Source of the DNA: Rubrivivax sp.
Lineage (GTDB): Bacteria > Pseudomonadota > Gammaproteobacteria > Burkholderiales > Burkholderiaceae_C
Direction: 5' to 3'
NCBI GenBank assembly: GCA_020248945.1
Contig: JADCGQ010000014.1
Coordinates: 1 to 64,000, forward strand
DNA length: 64,000 bases
The notes below the pieces were generated by a model. The model had not been told where the DNA came from and did not search any database. It worked only from the letters and a program-made list of their open reading frames with translations. A program made the position numbers and the translations under genes. Shown here piece by piece: positions 31,840-40,186 of this stretch. The stretch's first letter is position 1; every line of letters starts with the position of its first letter.

Positions 31840-31883
31840 CCGAGCGAATCACTCAACTTTAACAGAAGCCGAGCGATTCAGTC
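31840..31883 (-). promoter_or_regulatory. Two direct repeats in front of iscR, probable IscR boxes
   Basis: On the minus strand GACTGAATCGCTCGG (31869-31883) and GAGTGATTCGCTCGG (31840-31854) match at 13 of 15 positions and are spaced exactly 29 bp apart. A possible extended -10 (TGTTAAAGT) lies between them, so the boxes would cover the -35 and start-site regions. Position and symmetry fit IscR repression of the isc promoter. The match to the IscR consensus is from memory and only partial. Confidence 0.5.
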
Positions 31884-31930
31884 CGGCATTGCCGCGGCCA
31901 ACCGGGTTCGTCCTGGACAAACCCACGTCG

Positions 31931-32494
31931 TCACGACTTCGCGAGCACCTCGACCAGCGGCTGCTGCCGGGCCAGGCGCTCGAGGATGCCGTCACAGGCG
32001 TCTTCGACGAGATCCAGCACGTGCTCGAACCCGGCCGGCCCGCCGTAGTACGGGTCGGGCACCTCGACGACGCCCGGGTGACGGCGCCCCAGCGGCATCA
32101 GCAAGCCCACCTGGCTGGCCTGGGCGTGGGACGGGCGCCGCTTGTGCATCCACTCCAGATGGCCCTTGTCCATGGCCAGCAGCACGTCGAAGGCTGCAAA
32201 GTCCTCCGGCCGCAAGGGCCGCGCGCGCAGGCGCGACAGGTCGTAGCCCCGCGCCGCCGCCGCGCGCACCGCCCGCGGATCGGGCGGCTCGGCCGTGTGG
32301 TACCCCTGGGTGCCGGCCGAGCCCACGCGGATGGCCGCGCCCAGGCCGGCCTGCGCCAGCTTGTGGCGCAGCACCCCCTCGGCCGTGGGGCTGCGGCAGA
32401 TGTTGCCGGTGCACACCATCAGCACGCTCAAGCGCGGCGGCGTGGCGTCGACAGGCGGCTCGCCGGCCAGCCACTGCTTCAGCCGCGGGATCAT
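31931..32494 (-). CDS. Low-molecular-weight protein-tyrosine phosphatase
   Basis: A 187-residue cytoplasmic phosphatase. The P-loop [10 protein letters not shown] (Cys28 to Arg34) and the distal general-acid motif [12 protein letters not shown] are intact. The N-terminus is about 25 residues longer than usual because the start ATG (32494) overlaps the uvrB stop in ATGA. It could act on a tyrosine kinase of exopolysaccharide export, but no such gene is in the window. Confidence 0.9.
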   Translation of the reverse strand: MIPRLKQWLAGEPPVDATPPRLSVLMVCTGNICRSPTAEGVLRHKLAQAGLGAAIRVGSAGTQGYHTAEPPDPRAVRAAAARGYDLSRLRARPLRPEDFAAFDVLLAMDKGHLEWMHKRRPSHAQASQVGLLMPLGRRHPGVVEVPDPYYGGPAGFEHVLDLVEDACDGILERLARQQPLVEVLAKS

Positions 32495-34605
32495 CGAGCA
32501 CCCCCGGTCAACGGCACCACGTCGCCGCCCCCGCCGGCGCCAAAGGCCTGCTCGCGCAGCAGTGCGAGCTGGTCGCGCACGCGGGCGGCCTTCTCGAACT
32601 CGAGGTTGCGGGCGTGGTCGAGCATCTGCTTCTCCAGCAGCTTGATGCGCTTGCCGAGGTCCTTCTCGCTCATCGCTTCCACCTCGGCGGCGGCCTTCGC
32701 CGCGGCCAGGTCGTCCTTGGCCGCCTTGTCGGAGACGACGCCGTCGATGAGGTCGCGGATGCGCTTGTTCAGCCCCTTGGGCACGATGCCGTGGGCCGTG
32801 TTGTGCGCGATCTGCCGCGCGCGCCGGCGCTCGGTTTCATCGATCGCCGCGCGCATGCTGTCGGTGATGCGCTCGGCGTACAGGATGGCGCGGCCGTTGA
32901 GGTTGCGCGCCGCGCGGCCGATGGTCTGGATGAGGCTGCGCTCGGCGCGAAGGAAGCCTTCCTTGTCGGCATCGAGGATGGCCACCAGGCTGACCTCGGG
33001 CAGGTCCAGGCCCTCGCGCAGCAGGTTGATGCCCACCAGCACGTCGAAGGTGCCCAGGCGCAGGTCGCGCAGGATCTCCACGCGCTCGACCGTGTCGACA
33101 TCGCTGTGCAGGTAGCGCACCTTGACGCCGTTGTCGCTCAGGTACTCGGTCAGCTGCTCGGCCATGCGCTTGGTGAGCGTGGTGATCAGCACGCGCTCGT
33201 TGACCTTCACGCGCTCGCGGATCTCCTGCAGCACGTCGTCCACCTGCGTGGCGGCGCGGCGCACCTCCACCAGCGGGTCGATCAGGCCGGTGGGCCGCAC
33301 CAGCTGCTCCACCACCTGCCCGGCGTGCTGCTTTTCATAGGCCGCCGGCGTGGCACTGACGAAGATGGCCTGGCGCATCTTGTGCTCGAACTCCTCGAAC
33401 TTCAGCGGCCGGTTGTCCAGCGCGCTGGGCAGGCGGAAACCGTACTCCACGAGCGTGGTCTTGCGCGCGCGGTCGCCGTTGAACATGCCGCCGAACTGGC
33501 CGATCAGCACGTGGCTCTCGTCGAGGAACATCAGGCTGTCGGCCGGCAGGTAGTCCACCAGCGTGGGCGGCGGATCGCCAGGCTTGGCGCCCGACAGGTG
33601 CCGCGTGTAGTTCTCGATGCCCTTGCAGTGGCCCACCTCCTGCAGCATCTCGAGATCGAAGCGCGTGCGCTGCTCCAGGCGCTGGGCCTCGACCAGCTTG
33701 CCGGCCTTGACGAACTCGTCCAGGCGCTGGCGCAGCTCGTCCTTGATGCTGCCGATGGCGTCGACCACGCGCTCGCGCGGCGTGACGTAGTGGCTGCTCG
33801 GGTAGACCGTGAAGCGCGGGATCTTCTGGCGCACGCGCCCGGTGAGCGGGTCGAGCAGCGACAGCGTCTCGACCTCGTCGTCGAACAGCTCGATGCGCAG
33901 CGCCAGCTCGGAGTGCTCGGCCGGGAACACGTCGATAGTGTCGCCGCGCACGCGGAACGAACCGCGGCCGAAGTCGATCTCGTTGCGCTTGTATTGCATG
34001 CGGATCAGCTGCGCGATCACGTCGCGCTGGCCGGCCTTGTCGCCCACGCGCAGCGTCATCACCATCTGGTGGTAGTCGGCCGGGTTGCCGATGCCGTAGA
34101 TGGCGCTGACGCTGGCCACGATGATGACGTCGCGCCGCTCGAGCAGGCTCTTGGTGGCCGACAGCCGCATCTGCTCGATGTGCTCGTTGATCGCGCTGTC
34201 CTTCTCGATGAACAGGTCGCGCTGCGGCACGTAGGCCTCGGGCTGGTAGTAGTCGTAGTAGCTGACGAAGTACTCGACGGCGTTGCGCGGGAAGAACTCG
34301 CGGAACTCGCTGTACAGCTGCGCCGCCAACGTCTTGTTGGGCGCAAACACGATGGCCGGGCGGCCCGTGCGGGCGATGACGTTGGCCATCGTGAAGGTCT
34401 TGCCCGAGCCGGTCACGCCCAGCAGCGTCTGGAAGGTCAGGCCGTCGTCGATGCCTTCCACGAGTTTGGCGATGGCCTCGGGCTGGTCGCCGGCCGGCGC
34501 GTAGGGCTGGAACAGCTGGTACGGCGAGCCCGGAAAGCTGACGAACTCGCCCTGCGGCGGGGCTTCGTCAGGGGCTTCGGCAACGGCGGGCGTGGCAGCG
34601 GTCAT
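32491..34605 (-). CDS. uvrB: UvrABC excinuclease subunit UvrB
   Basis: A 704-residue DNA-damage verification helicase of nucleotide excision repair. The Walker A motif GVTGSGKT is at 63-70, the damage-probing beta-hairpin stretch [12 protein letters not shown] at about 110, and the C-terminal UVR motif ([20 protein letters not shown]) for UvrC contact near the end. The ATG at 34605 is chosen; a GTG 8 codons upstream is possible but lacks support. The phosphatase gene overlaps its end by 4 nt. Confidence 0.97.
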   Translation of the reverse strand: MTAATPAVAEAPDEAPPQGEFVSFPGSPYQLFQPYAPAGDQPEAIAKLVEGIDDGLTFQTLLGVTGSGKTFTMANVIARTGRPAIVFAPNKTLAAQLYSEFREFFPRNAVEYFVSYYDYYQPEAYVPQRDLFIEKDSAINEHIEQMRLSATKSLLERRDVIIVASVSAIYGIGNPADYHQMVMTLRVGDKAGQRDVIAQLIRMQYKRNEIDFGRGSFRVRGDTIDVFPAEHSELALRIELFDDEVETLSLLDPLTGRVRQKIPRFTVYPSSHYVTPRERVVDAIGSIKDELRQRLDEFVKAGKLVEAQRLEQRTRFDLEMLQEVGHCKGIENYTRHLSGAKPGDPPPTLVDYLPADSLMFLDESHVLIGQFGGMFNGDRARKTTLVEYGFRLPSALDNRPLKFEEFEHKMRQAIFVSATPAAYEKQHAGQVVEQLVRPTGLIDPLVEVRRAATQVDDVLQEIRERVKVNERVLITTLTKRMAEQLTEYLSDNGVKVRYLHSDVDTVERVEILRDLRLGTFDVLVGINLLREGLDLPEVSLVAILDADKEGFLRAERSLIQTIGRAARNLNGRAILYAERITDSMRAAIDETERRRARQIAHNTAHGIVPKGLNKRIRDLIDGVVSDKAAKDDLAAAKAAAEVEAMSEKDLGKRIKLLEKQMLDHARNLEFEKAARVRDQLALLREQAFGAGGGGDVVPLTGGAR

Positions 34606-34630
34606 GCGGGGTTTCCCTGGGCCTTGCACC

Positions 34631-34636
34631 TAGAAT
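34631..34636 (+). promoter_or_regulatory. Putative -10 box of the aminotransferase gene
   Basis: TAGAAT preceded by CC lies 84 nt before the aminotransferase ATG, in the divergent gap with uvrB. The same CTAGAAT string heads four other units in this window (6S RNA, dctQ, dctP, suhB). No good -35 is visible. Confidence 0.4.
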
Positions 34637-34720
34637 CGACAGCGTGGTCCGCTGCCATCGGCACGGGCAACCGGCAAGGGTAACGCACCCTCCCCCTCCA
34701 TCGTCGAGTCACCCCCCAGC

Positions 34721-35935
34721 ATGCCAGCAGCACCCCTCCTCTTCTCGGCCGTCGAGATGGCCCCGCGCGACCCGATCCTGGGCCTGAACGAGCAGTTCGG
34801 CGCCGATACGCGCCCGGGCAAGGTGAACCTCGGTGTCGGCGTGTACTTCAACGACGAAGGCAAGCTGCCGGTGCTCCAGTGCGTGGCCGAGGCCGAGCGC
34901 CAGCTGCTCGAGGCGCCCAAGGCCAAGGGCTACCTGCCCATCGACGGCATCGCGGCCTACGACAAGGCCGTGCAGGGCCTCGTGTTCGGCGCCGACAGCG
35001 CCGTGCTGCGCGACGGCCGCGTCGCCACCGTGCAGGCCATCGGCGGCACCGGCGGGCTGAAGCTGGGCGCCGACCTGCTGCACCGCGTCGAGCCGTCGGC
35101 CACCGTGCTGATCAGCGATCCGAGCTGGGAGAACCACCGCGCGCTCTTCACCAACGCCGGCTTCAAGGTCGAGAGCTATCCGTACTACGACGCCGCCACG
35201 CGCGGCGTGCGCATCGATGAGCTGCTGGCTACGCTGGCGGCCGCCGCGCCCGGCACCATCGTCGTGCTGCACGCCTGCTGCCACAACCCCACCGGCTGCG
35301 ACCTCACGCCCGAGCAGTGGCAGCGCATCGCCGCCACCTGCCAGGCCCGGGGCCTGGTGCCCTTCCTCGACATGGCCTACCAGGGCTTCGGCCACGGCAT
35401 TGCCGAAGACGGCGCCGCGGTGCAGGTCTTCCTGGCCACCGGCCTGCCCTTCTTCGTGAGCACCTCGTTCAGCAAGAGCTTCTCGCTCTACGGCGAGCGC
35501 GTCGGCGCGCTCAGCGTCGTCTGCGCCAGCAAGGAAGAAGCGGCCCGCGTGCTGAGCCAGCTGAAGATCGTGATCCGCACGAACTACAGCAACCCGCCGA
35601 CCTTCGGCGCCACCGTGGTGGCCACGGTGCTCAACACGCCGGCGCTGCGCACGATGTGGGAAGACGAGCTCACCGGCATGCGCCAGCGCATCGCCGCCAC
35701 GCGCCGCCAGCTGGTGGAGCGGCTGGCCTCGGCGGGCATCGGTGGCGACCTGTCCTACATCACGCGTCAGATGGGCATGTTCAGCTACTCCGGCCTGTCG
35801 GTGGCGCAGATGCACCGGCTGCGCGACGAGTTCGGCGTCTACGGCGTCGACTCCGGCCGCATCTGCGTGGCCGCCATCAACAGCCGCAACATCGACACGG
35901 TGGTGTCGGCGCTGGTGGCGGTGATGAAGGGCTGA
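34721..35935 (+). CDS. Aspartate/aromatic amino acid aminotransferase
   Basis: A 404-residue class I PLP aminotransferase of the AspC/TyrB branch. It opens with the subfamily N-terminus (PRDPILGLNEQFGADTRPGK), has CCHNPTGCD near 186-194, and carries the PLP lysine in STSFSKSFSLYGERVGAL (about 247-264). It should exchange the amino group between aspartate or aromatic amino acids and 2-oxoglutarate. Which substrate dominates cannot be told here. It is divergent from uvrB and forms a single-gene unit. Confidence 0.93.
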   Translation: MPAAPLLFSAVEMAPRDPILGLNEQFGADTRPGKVNLGVGVYFNDEGKLPVLQCVAEAERQLLEAPKAKGYLPIDGIAAYDKAVQGLVFGADSAVLRDGRVATVQAIGGTGGLKLGADLLHRVEPSATVLISDPSWENHRALFTNAGFKVESYPYYDAATRGVRIDELLATLAAAAPGTIVVLHACCHNPTGCDLTPEQWQRIAATCQARGLVPFLDMAYQGFGHGIAEDGAAVQVFLATGLPFFVSTSFSKSFSLYGERVGALSVVCASKEEAARVLSQLKIVIRTNYSNPPTFGATVVATVLNTPALRTMWEDELTGMRQRIAATRRQLVERLASAGIGGDLSYITRQMGMFSYSGLSVAQMHRLRDEFGVYGVDSGRICVAAINSRNIDTVVSALVAVMKG

Positions 35936-36069
35936 GGACTGCGCCGTTTGCCCGGCCGGCGGCCGCTACACCGGGCTTTTCCGCAGCTCGACGCGGCCGC
36001 GAACAGGCACCATCCGGGTGCAGTGCCCGTCGGCACGACAGGTTCGTGTGACAGGTGGACTCGACAAAA

Positions 36070-36086
36070 ATGCTGCACTGCAGCAT
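36070..36086. promoter_or_regulatory. Perfect palindrome before phaZ, candidate PhaR site
   Basis: ATGCTGCACTGCAGCAT is an 8-bp inverted repeat around one central base, 54 nt before the phaZ start. TGC/GCA-rich palindromes of this kind are bound by the PHB-responsive repressor PhaR in PHB producers. The site follows a -35-like TCGACA (36061-36066). Function is inferred from motif type and from the PHB-related gene it precedes. Confidence 0.5.
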
Positions 36087-36139
36087 GGTTCGATTACAGT
36101 CGGTCACCCGGCGCGAACGACACCGGAAGGATGCTCTTC

Positions 36140-37504
36140 ATGCTCTATCACCTCTACGAGACCCAACGCGCCTTGATGGCGCCGTTCTCGGAGTTCGCCA
36201 GCGCCAGCGCCAAGCTGTACGACCACCCGCTCTCGCCCTTTGCACACACCCCGTTGGCGCAGCGGGTCTCGGCGGGCTTCGACCTGCTGCACCGCCTGGC
36301 CAAGGAGTACGAGAAGCCGCCCTTCGGCATCACCTCGGCCCTGGTCGGCGGCTCCAACGTCGCGGTGCAGGAACAGGTGGCGGTGAGCAAGCCCTTCTGC
36401 CGCCTGCTGCGCTTCAAGCGCTTCAGCGACGACACCGCCACGCTGGAGCTGATGAAGACGCAGCCCACGGTGCTGGTCGTGGCGCCGCTGTCGGGCCACC
36501 ACAGCACGCTGCTGCGCGACACCGTGAAGAGCCTGCTGCAGGACCACAAGGTCTACATCACCGACTGGACCGACGCACGCATGGTGCCGGCCGAGGTGGG
36601 CCCGTTCCATCTGGATGACTACGTGGCCTACGTCGAGGAGTTCATCCGCCACGTCGGCGGCGGCGACGCGCACGTGATCAGCGTCTGCCAGCCCACCGTG
36701 CCGGTGCTGGCCGCCGTGTCGCTGATGGCCAGCCGCGGCGAGCCCACGCCGCGCACGATGACGATGATGGGCGGCCCCATCGACGCCCGCAAGAGCCCGA
36801 CCGCCGTCAACAACCTGGCGATGAACAAGAGTCACAGCTGGTTCGAGAACAACGTCATCTTCCGCGTGCCGCAGAACTTCCCGGGCGCCGGCCGTCGTGT
36901 CTACCCCGGCTTCCTGCAGCACACCGGCTTCGTGGCGATGAACCCCGACCGGCACATGACGAGCCACTACGACTACTTCCTCGACCTCATCCGCGGCGAC
37001 GACGACAACGCCGAGTCGCACCGCCAGTTCTACGACGAGTACAACGCCGTGCTCGACATGCCGGCCGAGTACTACCTCGACACCATCAAGACCGTGTTCC
37101 AGGACTTCGCACTCGTCAACAACGCCTGGGTGGTGAACGGCGAGCTGGTGCGGCCGCAGGACATCACTGCCACCGCGCTGCTGACGGTGGAAGGCGAGCT
37201 CGACGACATCTCCGGCGCCGGCCAGACCGAGGCCGCGCACGGCCTGTGCACCGGCATTCCGAAGCCCCGCAGCCTGCACTACCTGGCCGAAGGCGCTGGC
37301 CACTACGGCATCTTCTCGGGCCGCCGCTGGCGCGAGAAGGTGTACCCGCAGGTGCGCAACTTCATCGCCCGCTTCGATGAGGCCGGCGTTATGGCCAAGC
37401 CGGTCGAGGCCGTGGAGGCGCCAGTGGCTGGCAAGGCCGCGCCTGTCGTGCGCAAGGCGACGACGGCGCCGCGCAAGGCCCGCGGTCGCACGACCACGGC
37501 CTGA
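36140..37504 (+). CDS. phaZ: Intracellular poly(3-hydroxybutyrate) depolymerase
   Basis: A 454-residue enzyme that mobilises stored PHB granules. The catalytic triad is at the same numbers as in Ralstonia eutropha PhaZa1: Cys183 in VISVCQPTVPVL, Asp355 in EGELDDISG and His388 in EGAGHYGIF. The second ATG (36140) is preferred because GGAAGG at 36125-36130 sits 9 nt before it; the ATG at 36131 directly abuts that sequence. The last about 40 residues are an Ala/Lys/Arg/Thr-rich basic tail not found in the 419-residue R. eutropha protein. Confidence 0.95.
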   Translation: MLYHLYETQRALMAPFSEFASASAKLYDHPLSPFAHTPLAQRVSAGFDLLHRLAKEYEKPPFGITSALVGGSNVAVQEQVAVSKPFCRLLRFKRFSDDTATLELMKTQPTVLVVAPLSGHHSTLLRDTVKSLLQDHKVYITDWTDARMVPAEVGPFHLDDYVAYVEEFIRHVGGGDAHVISVCQPTVPVLAAVSLMASRGEPTPRTMTMMGGPIDARKSPTAVNNLAMNKSHSWFENNVIFRVPQNFPGAGRRVYPGFLQHTGFVAMNPDRHMTSHYDYFLDLIRGDDDNAESHRQFYDEYNAVLDMPAEYYLDTIKTVFQDFALVNNAWVVNGELVRPQDITATALLTVEGELDDISGAGQTEAAHGLCTGIPKPRSLHYLAEGAGHYGIFSGRRWREKVYPQVRNFIARFDEAGVMAKPVEAVEAPVAGKAAPVVRKATTAPRKARGRTTTA

Positions 37505-37544
37505 ACGCTCGAACCGCCGGTTGCCGCCGGGATAATCCCCCGCG

Positions 37545-38243
37545 GTGACCGTGCCCGCCCCGCCTTCTTTCGCCGACCGCATCGACGGCGCGCTGCCGCA
37601 GACGCAGTGCACACGTTGTGGCGAGCCCGACTGCAGGCGCTACGCCGAGGCCATCGCCGAGGGCCGGGCACCCATCAACCGCTGCCCGCCCGGCGGCGCC
37701 GAGGGCATCCAGCGCCTGGCCGCGCTGACGCAGCAGCCGGTGCTGCCTCTCGACCCCTTGCACGGCCAGGAAGCCGCGCGCGGCATGGCCGTCATCGACG
37801 AGGCCTGGTGCATCGGCTGCACGCTGTGCATCAAGGCCTGCCCGGTGGACTGCATCATCGGCGCGCCCAAGCGCATGCACACGGTGATCGAATCGCTGTG
37901 CACCGGCTGCGAGCTGTGCGTGCCGGCCTGCCCGGTGGACTGCATCTCGATGGAGCCCGTGACGCCGGGCGCCACCGGCTGGGCCGCCTGGAGCCCCGCA
38001 CAGGCCGACGAGGCCCGCCAGCGCTACGGCTTCCACCGCACCCGCGTCGAACGCGAACGCCGCGACAACGACGAACGCCTGGCCGCCAAGGCCGCACACA
38101 AGCTGGCGGACCTGGCCGCCGCCAGCCGCCACACCGACCCCGCCACGCTCGACGCCAAGCGCGCGGTCGTCGAAGCCGCGCTGGCGCGCGTGCGGGCACG
38201 CCTGCAACCCGATCCTCCGCCTCTGCCCGCCGATGAAGCCTGA
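37545..38243 (+). CDS. rsxB: Electron transport complex subunit RsxB/RnfB
   Basis: A 232-residue Fe-S protein. The N-terminal Fe-S domain has QCTRCGEPDCRRYAEAI and RCPPGG (about 21-51), then two [4Fe-4S] motifs CIGCTLCIKACPVDC (about 89-103) and CTGCELCVPACPVDC (about 119-133), and an Ala/Arg-rich helical tail. No other rnf/rsx gene is nearby. The start is GTG at 37545; GATAAT at 37531-37536 would place the transcript start at or next to this codon, so the mRNA may be leaderless. It overlaps nth by 11 nt. Confidence 0.9.
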   Translation: MTVPAPPSFADRIDGALPQTQCTRCGEPDCRRYAEAIAEGRAPINRCPPGGAEGIQRLAALTQQPVLPLDPLHGQEAARGMAVIDEAWCIGCTLCIKACPVDCIIGAPKRMHTVIESLCTGCELCVPACPVDCISMEPVTPGATGWAAWSPAQADEARQRYGFHRTRVERERRDNDERLAAKAAHKLADLAAASRHTDPATLDAKRAVVEAALARVRARLQPDPPPLPADEA

Positions 38244-38868
38244 CGACATCGAACACTTCTTCGCCACGCTCGCCGCGGCCAACCCCGAGCCGCGCACCGA
38301 GCTGGAGTTCTCCAGCGTGTTCGAGCTGCTCGCCGCGGTGCTGCTGTCGGCGCAGGCCACCGACGTGGGCGTGAACAAGGCCACCCGGCGCCTCTTCGTG
38401 CTGGCACCGAACCCGCAGCGCATGCTGGCCTTGGGCGAGGCGCGGGTGACCGAGCTCGTGCGCACCATCGGCCTGTACCGCACGAAGGCGAAGAACCTGC
38501 TCGCCACCTGCCGCATCCTGATCGAGCAGCACGGCGGCGAGGTGCCGCGCGACCGCGAGGCGCTCGAGGCGCTGCCGGGCGTGGGCCGCAAGACGGCCAA
38601 CGTCGTGCTCAACGTCGCCTTCGGCGAGCCGACGATGCCGGTGGACACGCACGTGTTCCGCGTCGGCAACCGCACCGGTCTGGCCAAGGGCGCCAACGTG
38701 GCGCAGGTCGAGGCGCGGCTGATCAAGCGGGTCCCGGCGCGCTACGGCGAACACGCGCACCACTGGCTCATCCTGCACGGCCGCTATGTGTGCACGGCGC
38801 GCTCGCCCCGTTGCAGCGCCTGCGCGGTGTGGCCCTGGTGCGACGAAGGCCGGCGCCTGCCGGCCTGA
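38233..38868 (+). CDS. nth: Endonuclease III
   Basis: A 211-residue bifunctional DNA glycosylase/AP lyase for oxidised pyrimidines. The helix-hairpin-helix LPGVGRKTANVVLN has catalytic Lys120, and VDTHVFRV has Asp138, both at the E. coli numbers. The C-terminal cluster loop CTARSPRCSACAVWPWC gives four cysteines for [4Fe-4S]. Its start lies inside rsxB (11-nt overlap), so the two are co-translated. Confidence 0.97.
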   Translation: MKPDDIEHFFATLAAANPEPRTELEFSSVFELLAAVLLSAQATDVGVNKATRRLFVLAPNPQRMLALGEARVTELVRTIGLYRTKAKNLLATCRILIEQHGGEVPRDREALEALPGVGRKTANVVLNVAFGEPTMPVDTHVFRVGNRTGLAKGANVAQVEARLIKRVPARYGEHAHHWLILHGRYVCTARSPRCSACAVWPWCDEGRRLPA

Positions 38869-38901
38869 CGCGTCCCTACAATGCCCCGAGGGGAGATGGT
38901 G

Positions 38902-39132
38902 ATGGCCCACACGCTCGATGACCTCGCCGAACGGATCGATCGCCTGGTGCTGCGGCACCAGGAGCTCAAGCGTGCCAATGCGCTGATCGAGCAGCAGCTC
39001 GCCACCATGACAGCCGAGCGCGACAGCCTTCGTTCACGGCTGGCTGCGGCGCGCGGGCGCATCGACGGCCTGCTCACCCGGCTGCCGGCCGAAGGCGCTG
39101 CCGCCCGCACCGACCGGGAGCCCTCGGCATGA
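38902..39132 (+). CDS. Small coiled-coil protein upstream of ZapA (ZapB/TIGR02449-like)
   Basis: A 76-residue protein that is helical for most of its length, with a heptad pattern from LDDLAERIDRLVLRHQELKR through about residue 55. The ATG at 38902 is selected because GAGGGGAG (38888-38895) sits 6 nt before it; the earlier ATG at 38881 overlaps a -10-like TACAAT (38877-38882) and would precede the transcript start. It overlaps zapA by ATGA. Its place suggests a role in Z-ring organisation, which is inference. Confidence 0.75.
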   Translation: MAHTLDDLAERIDRLVLRHQELKRANALIEQQLATMTAERDSLRSRLAAARGRIDGLLTRLPAEGAAARTDREPSA

Positions 39133-39458
39133 AGCAGATGGAGGTGTCCATCCTCGGCCAGGTCTACGTGCTGGGCTGCCCGGAAGGCGGCGAGGCGCTG
39201 CTGGCCCGGGCGGTGGCGGCGGTCGACCGCGAGATGAGCAACATCCGCGACGGCGGCAAGGTGCGCGCCCGCGAACGCATCGCCGTGCTGGCGGCGCTGA
39301 ACCTGGCCTACCAGCTGGCCGAGCAAGGCCCGGCGAAGGCCGCGCCGGACGCATCCGACACCCAGGCCGATCCGGCCCCGGCGCCGCCTTCGGCCCAGCT
39401 CGCCAGCCTCGTGGCGCGGCTCGACGCGGCCTTGAACGAAGACGGCCAGTTGTTGTGA
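39129..39458 (+). CDS. zapA: Cell division protein ZapA
   Basis: A 109-residue FtsZ-bundling protein. The N-terminal VSILGQVYVLGCPEGGEALL and the helix with ERIAVLAALNLAYQLAE are family features. A Pro/Ala-rich linker (about 70-90) and short C-terminal helix follow. It overlaps the coiled-coil gene by 4 nt and precedes the 6S RNA, as in many proteobacteria. Confidence 0.93.
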   Translation: MKQMEVSILGQVYVLGCPEGGEALLARAVAAVDREMSNIRDGGKVRARERIAVLAALNLAYQLAEQGPAKAAPDASDTQADPAPAPPSAQLASLVARLDAALNEDGQLL

Positions 39459-39503
39459 CATCGTGGCCCGCACAAGGCCTTGCGCGATGCCTAGAATGGC
39501 TTC

Positions 39504-39685
39504 GTCCGTCGTGATTGCGTGAGTTCTATATTTCCTTGGACCGATGCTCATTGAGCCAGGGCTTGGAACATTGCCAGGCTGGTGTGATCGTCTCGCGTCA
39601 GATGAACCCGAAGCTTGGCTGACCTCGCCCACCTGAACTTCCCTGAGGGTTCAGGAATGCGGCTCACGGGTCACGGCGGACACCC
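39504..39685 (+). ncRNA. ssrS: 6S RNA
   Basis: The gap after zapA holds a long rod-like RNA. Its 5' end (39504-39523) pairs with 39663-39681 through GTCCG/CGGAC, CGTGA/TCACG and GTGAG/CTCAC. The middle, starting TTCTATATTTCCTTGG, can form the open bubble typical of 6S. A -10 TAGAAT at 39492-39497 puts +1 at 39504, exactly where the closing stem begins. The zapA-ssrS neighbourhood is conserved in proteobacteria. 6S RNA traps sigma-70 RNA polymerase in stationary phase. The 3' end is approximate. Confidence 0.75.
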
Positions 39686-39709
39686 TCCACAGCCCACACG
39701 CCAGCAGCG

Positions 39710-40171
<462 letters not shown>

Positions 40172-40186
40172 GGCCGCGCCGGCCGT

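Noticed and set aside
31904..31924. Hairpin just after the phosphatase gene stop (minus strand)
   Set aside because: The stem is good with one G-U pair, but the loop is too tight and no T run follows, so it is not called as a terminator.
31675..34683. Plus-strand open frame of 1002 codons
   Set aside because: Antisense to uvrB and the phosphatase gene; Ala/Arg/Gln/His-rich translation with no family features.
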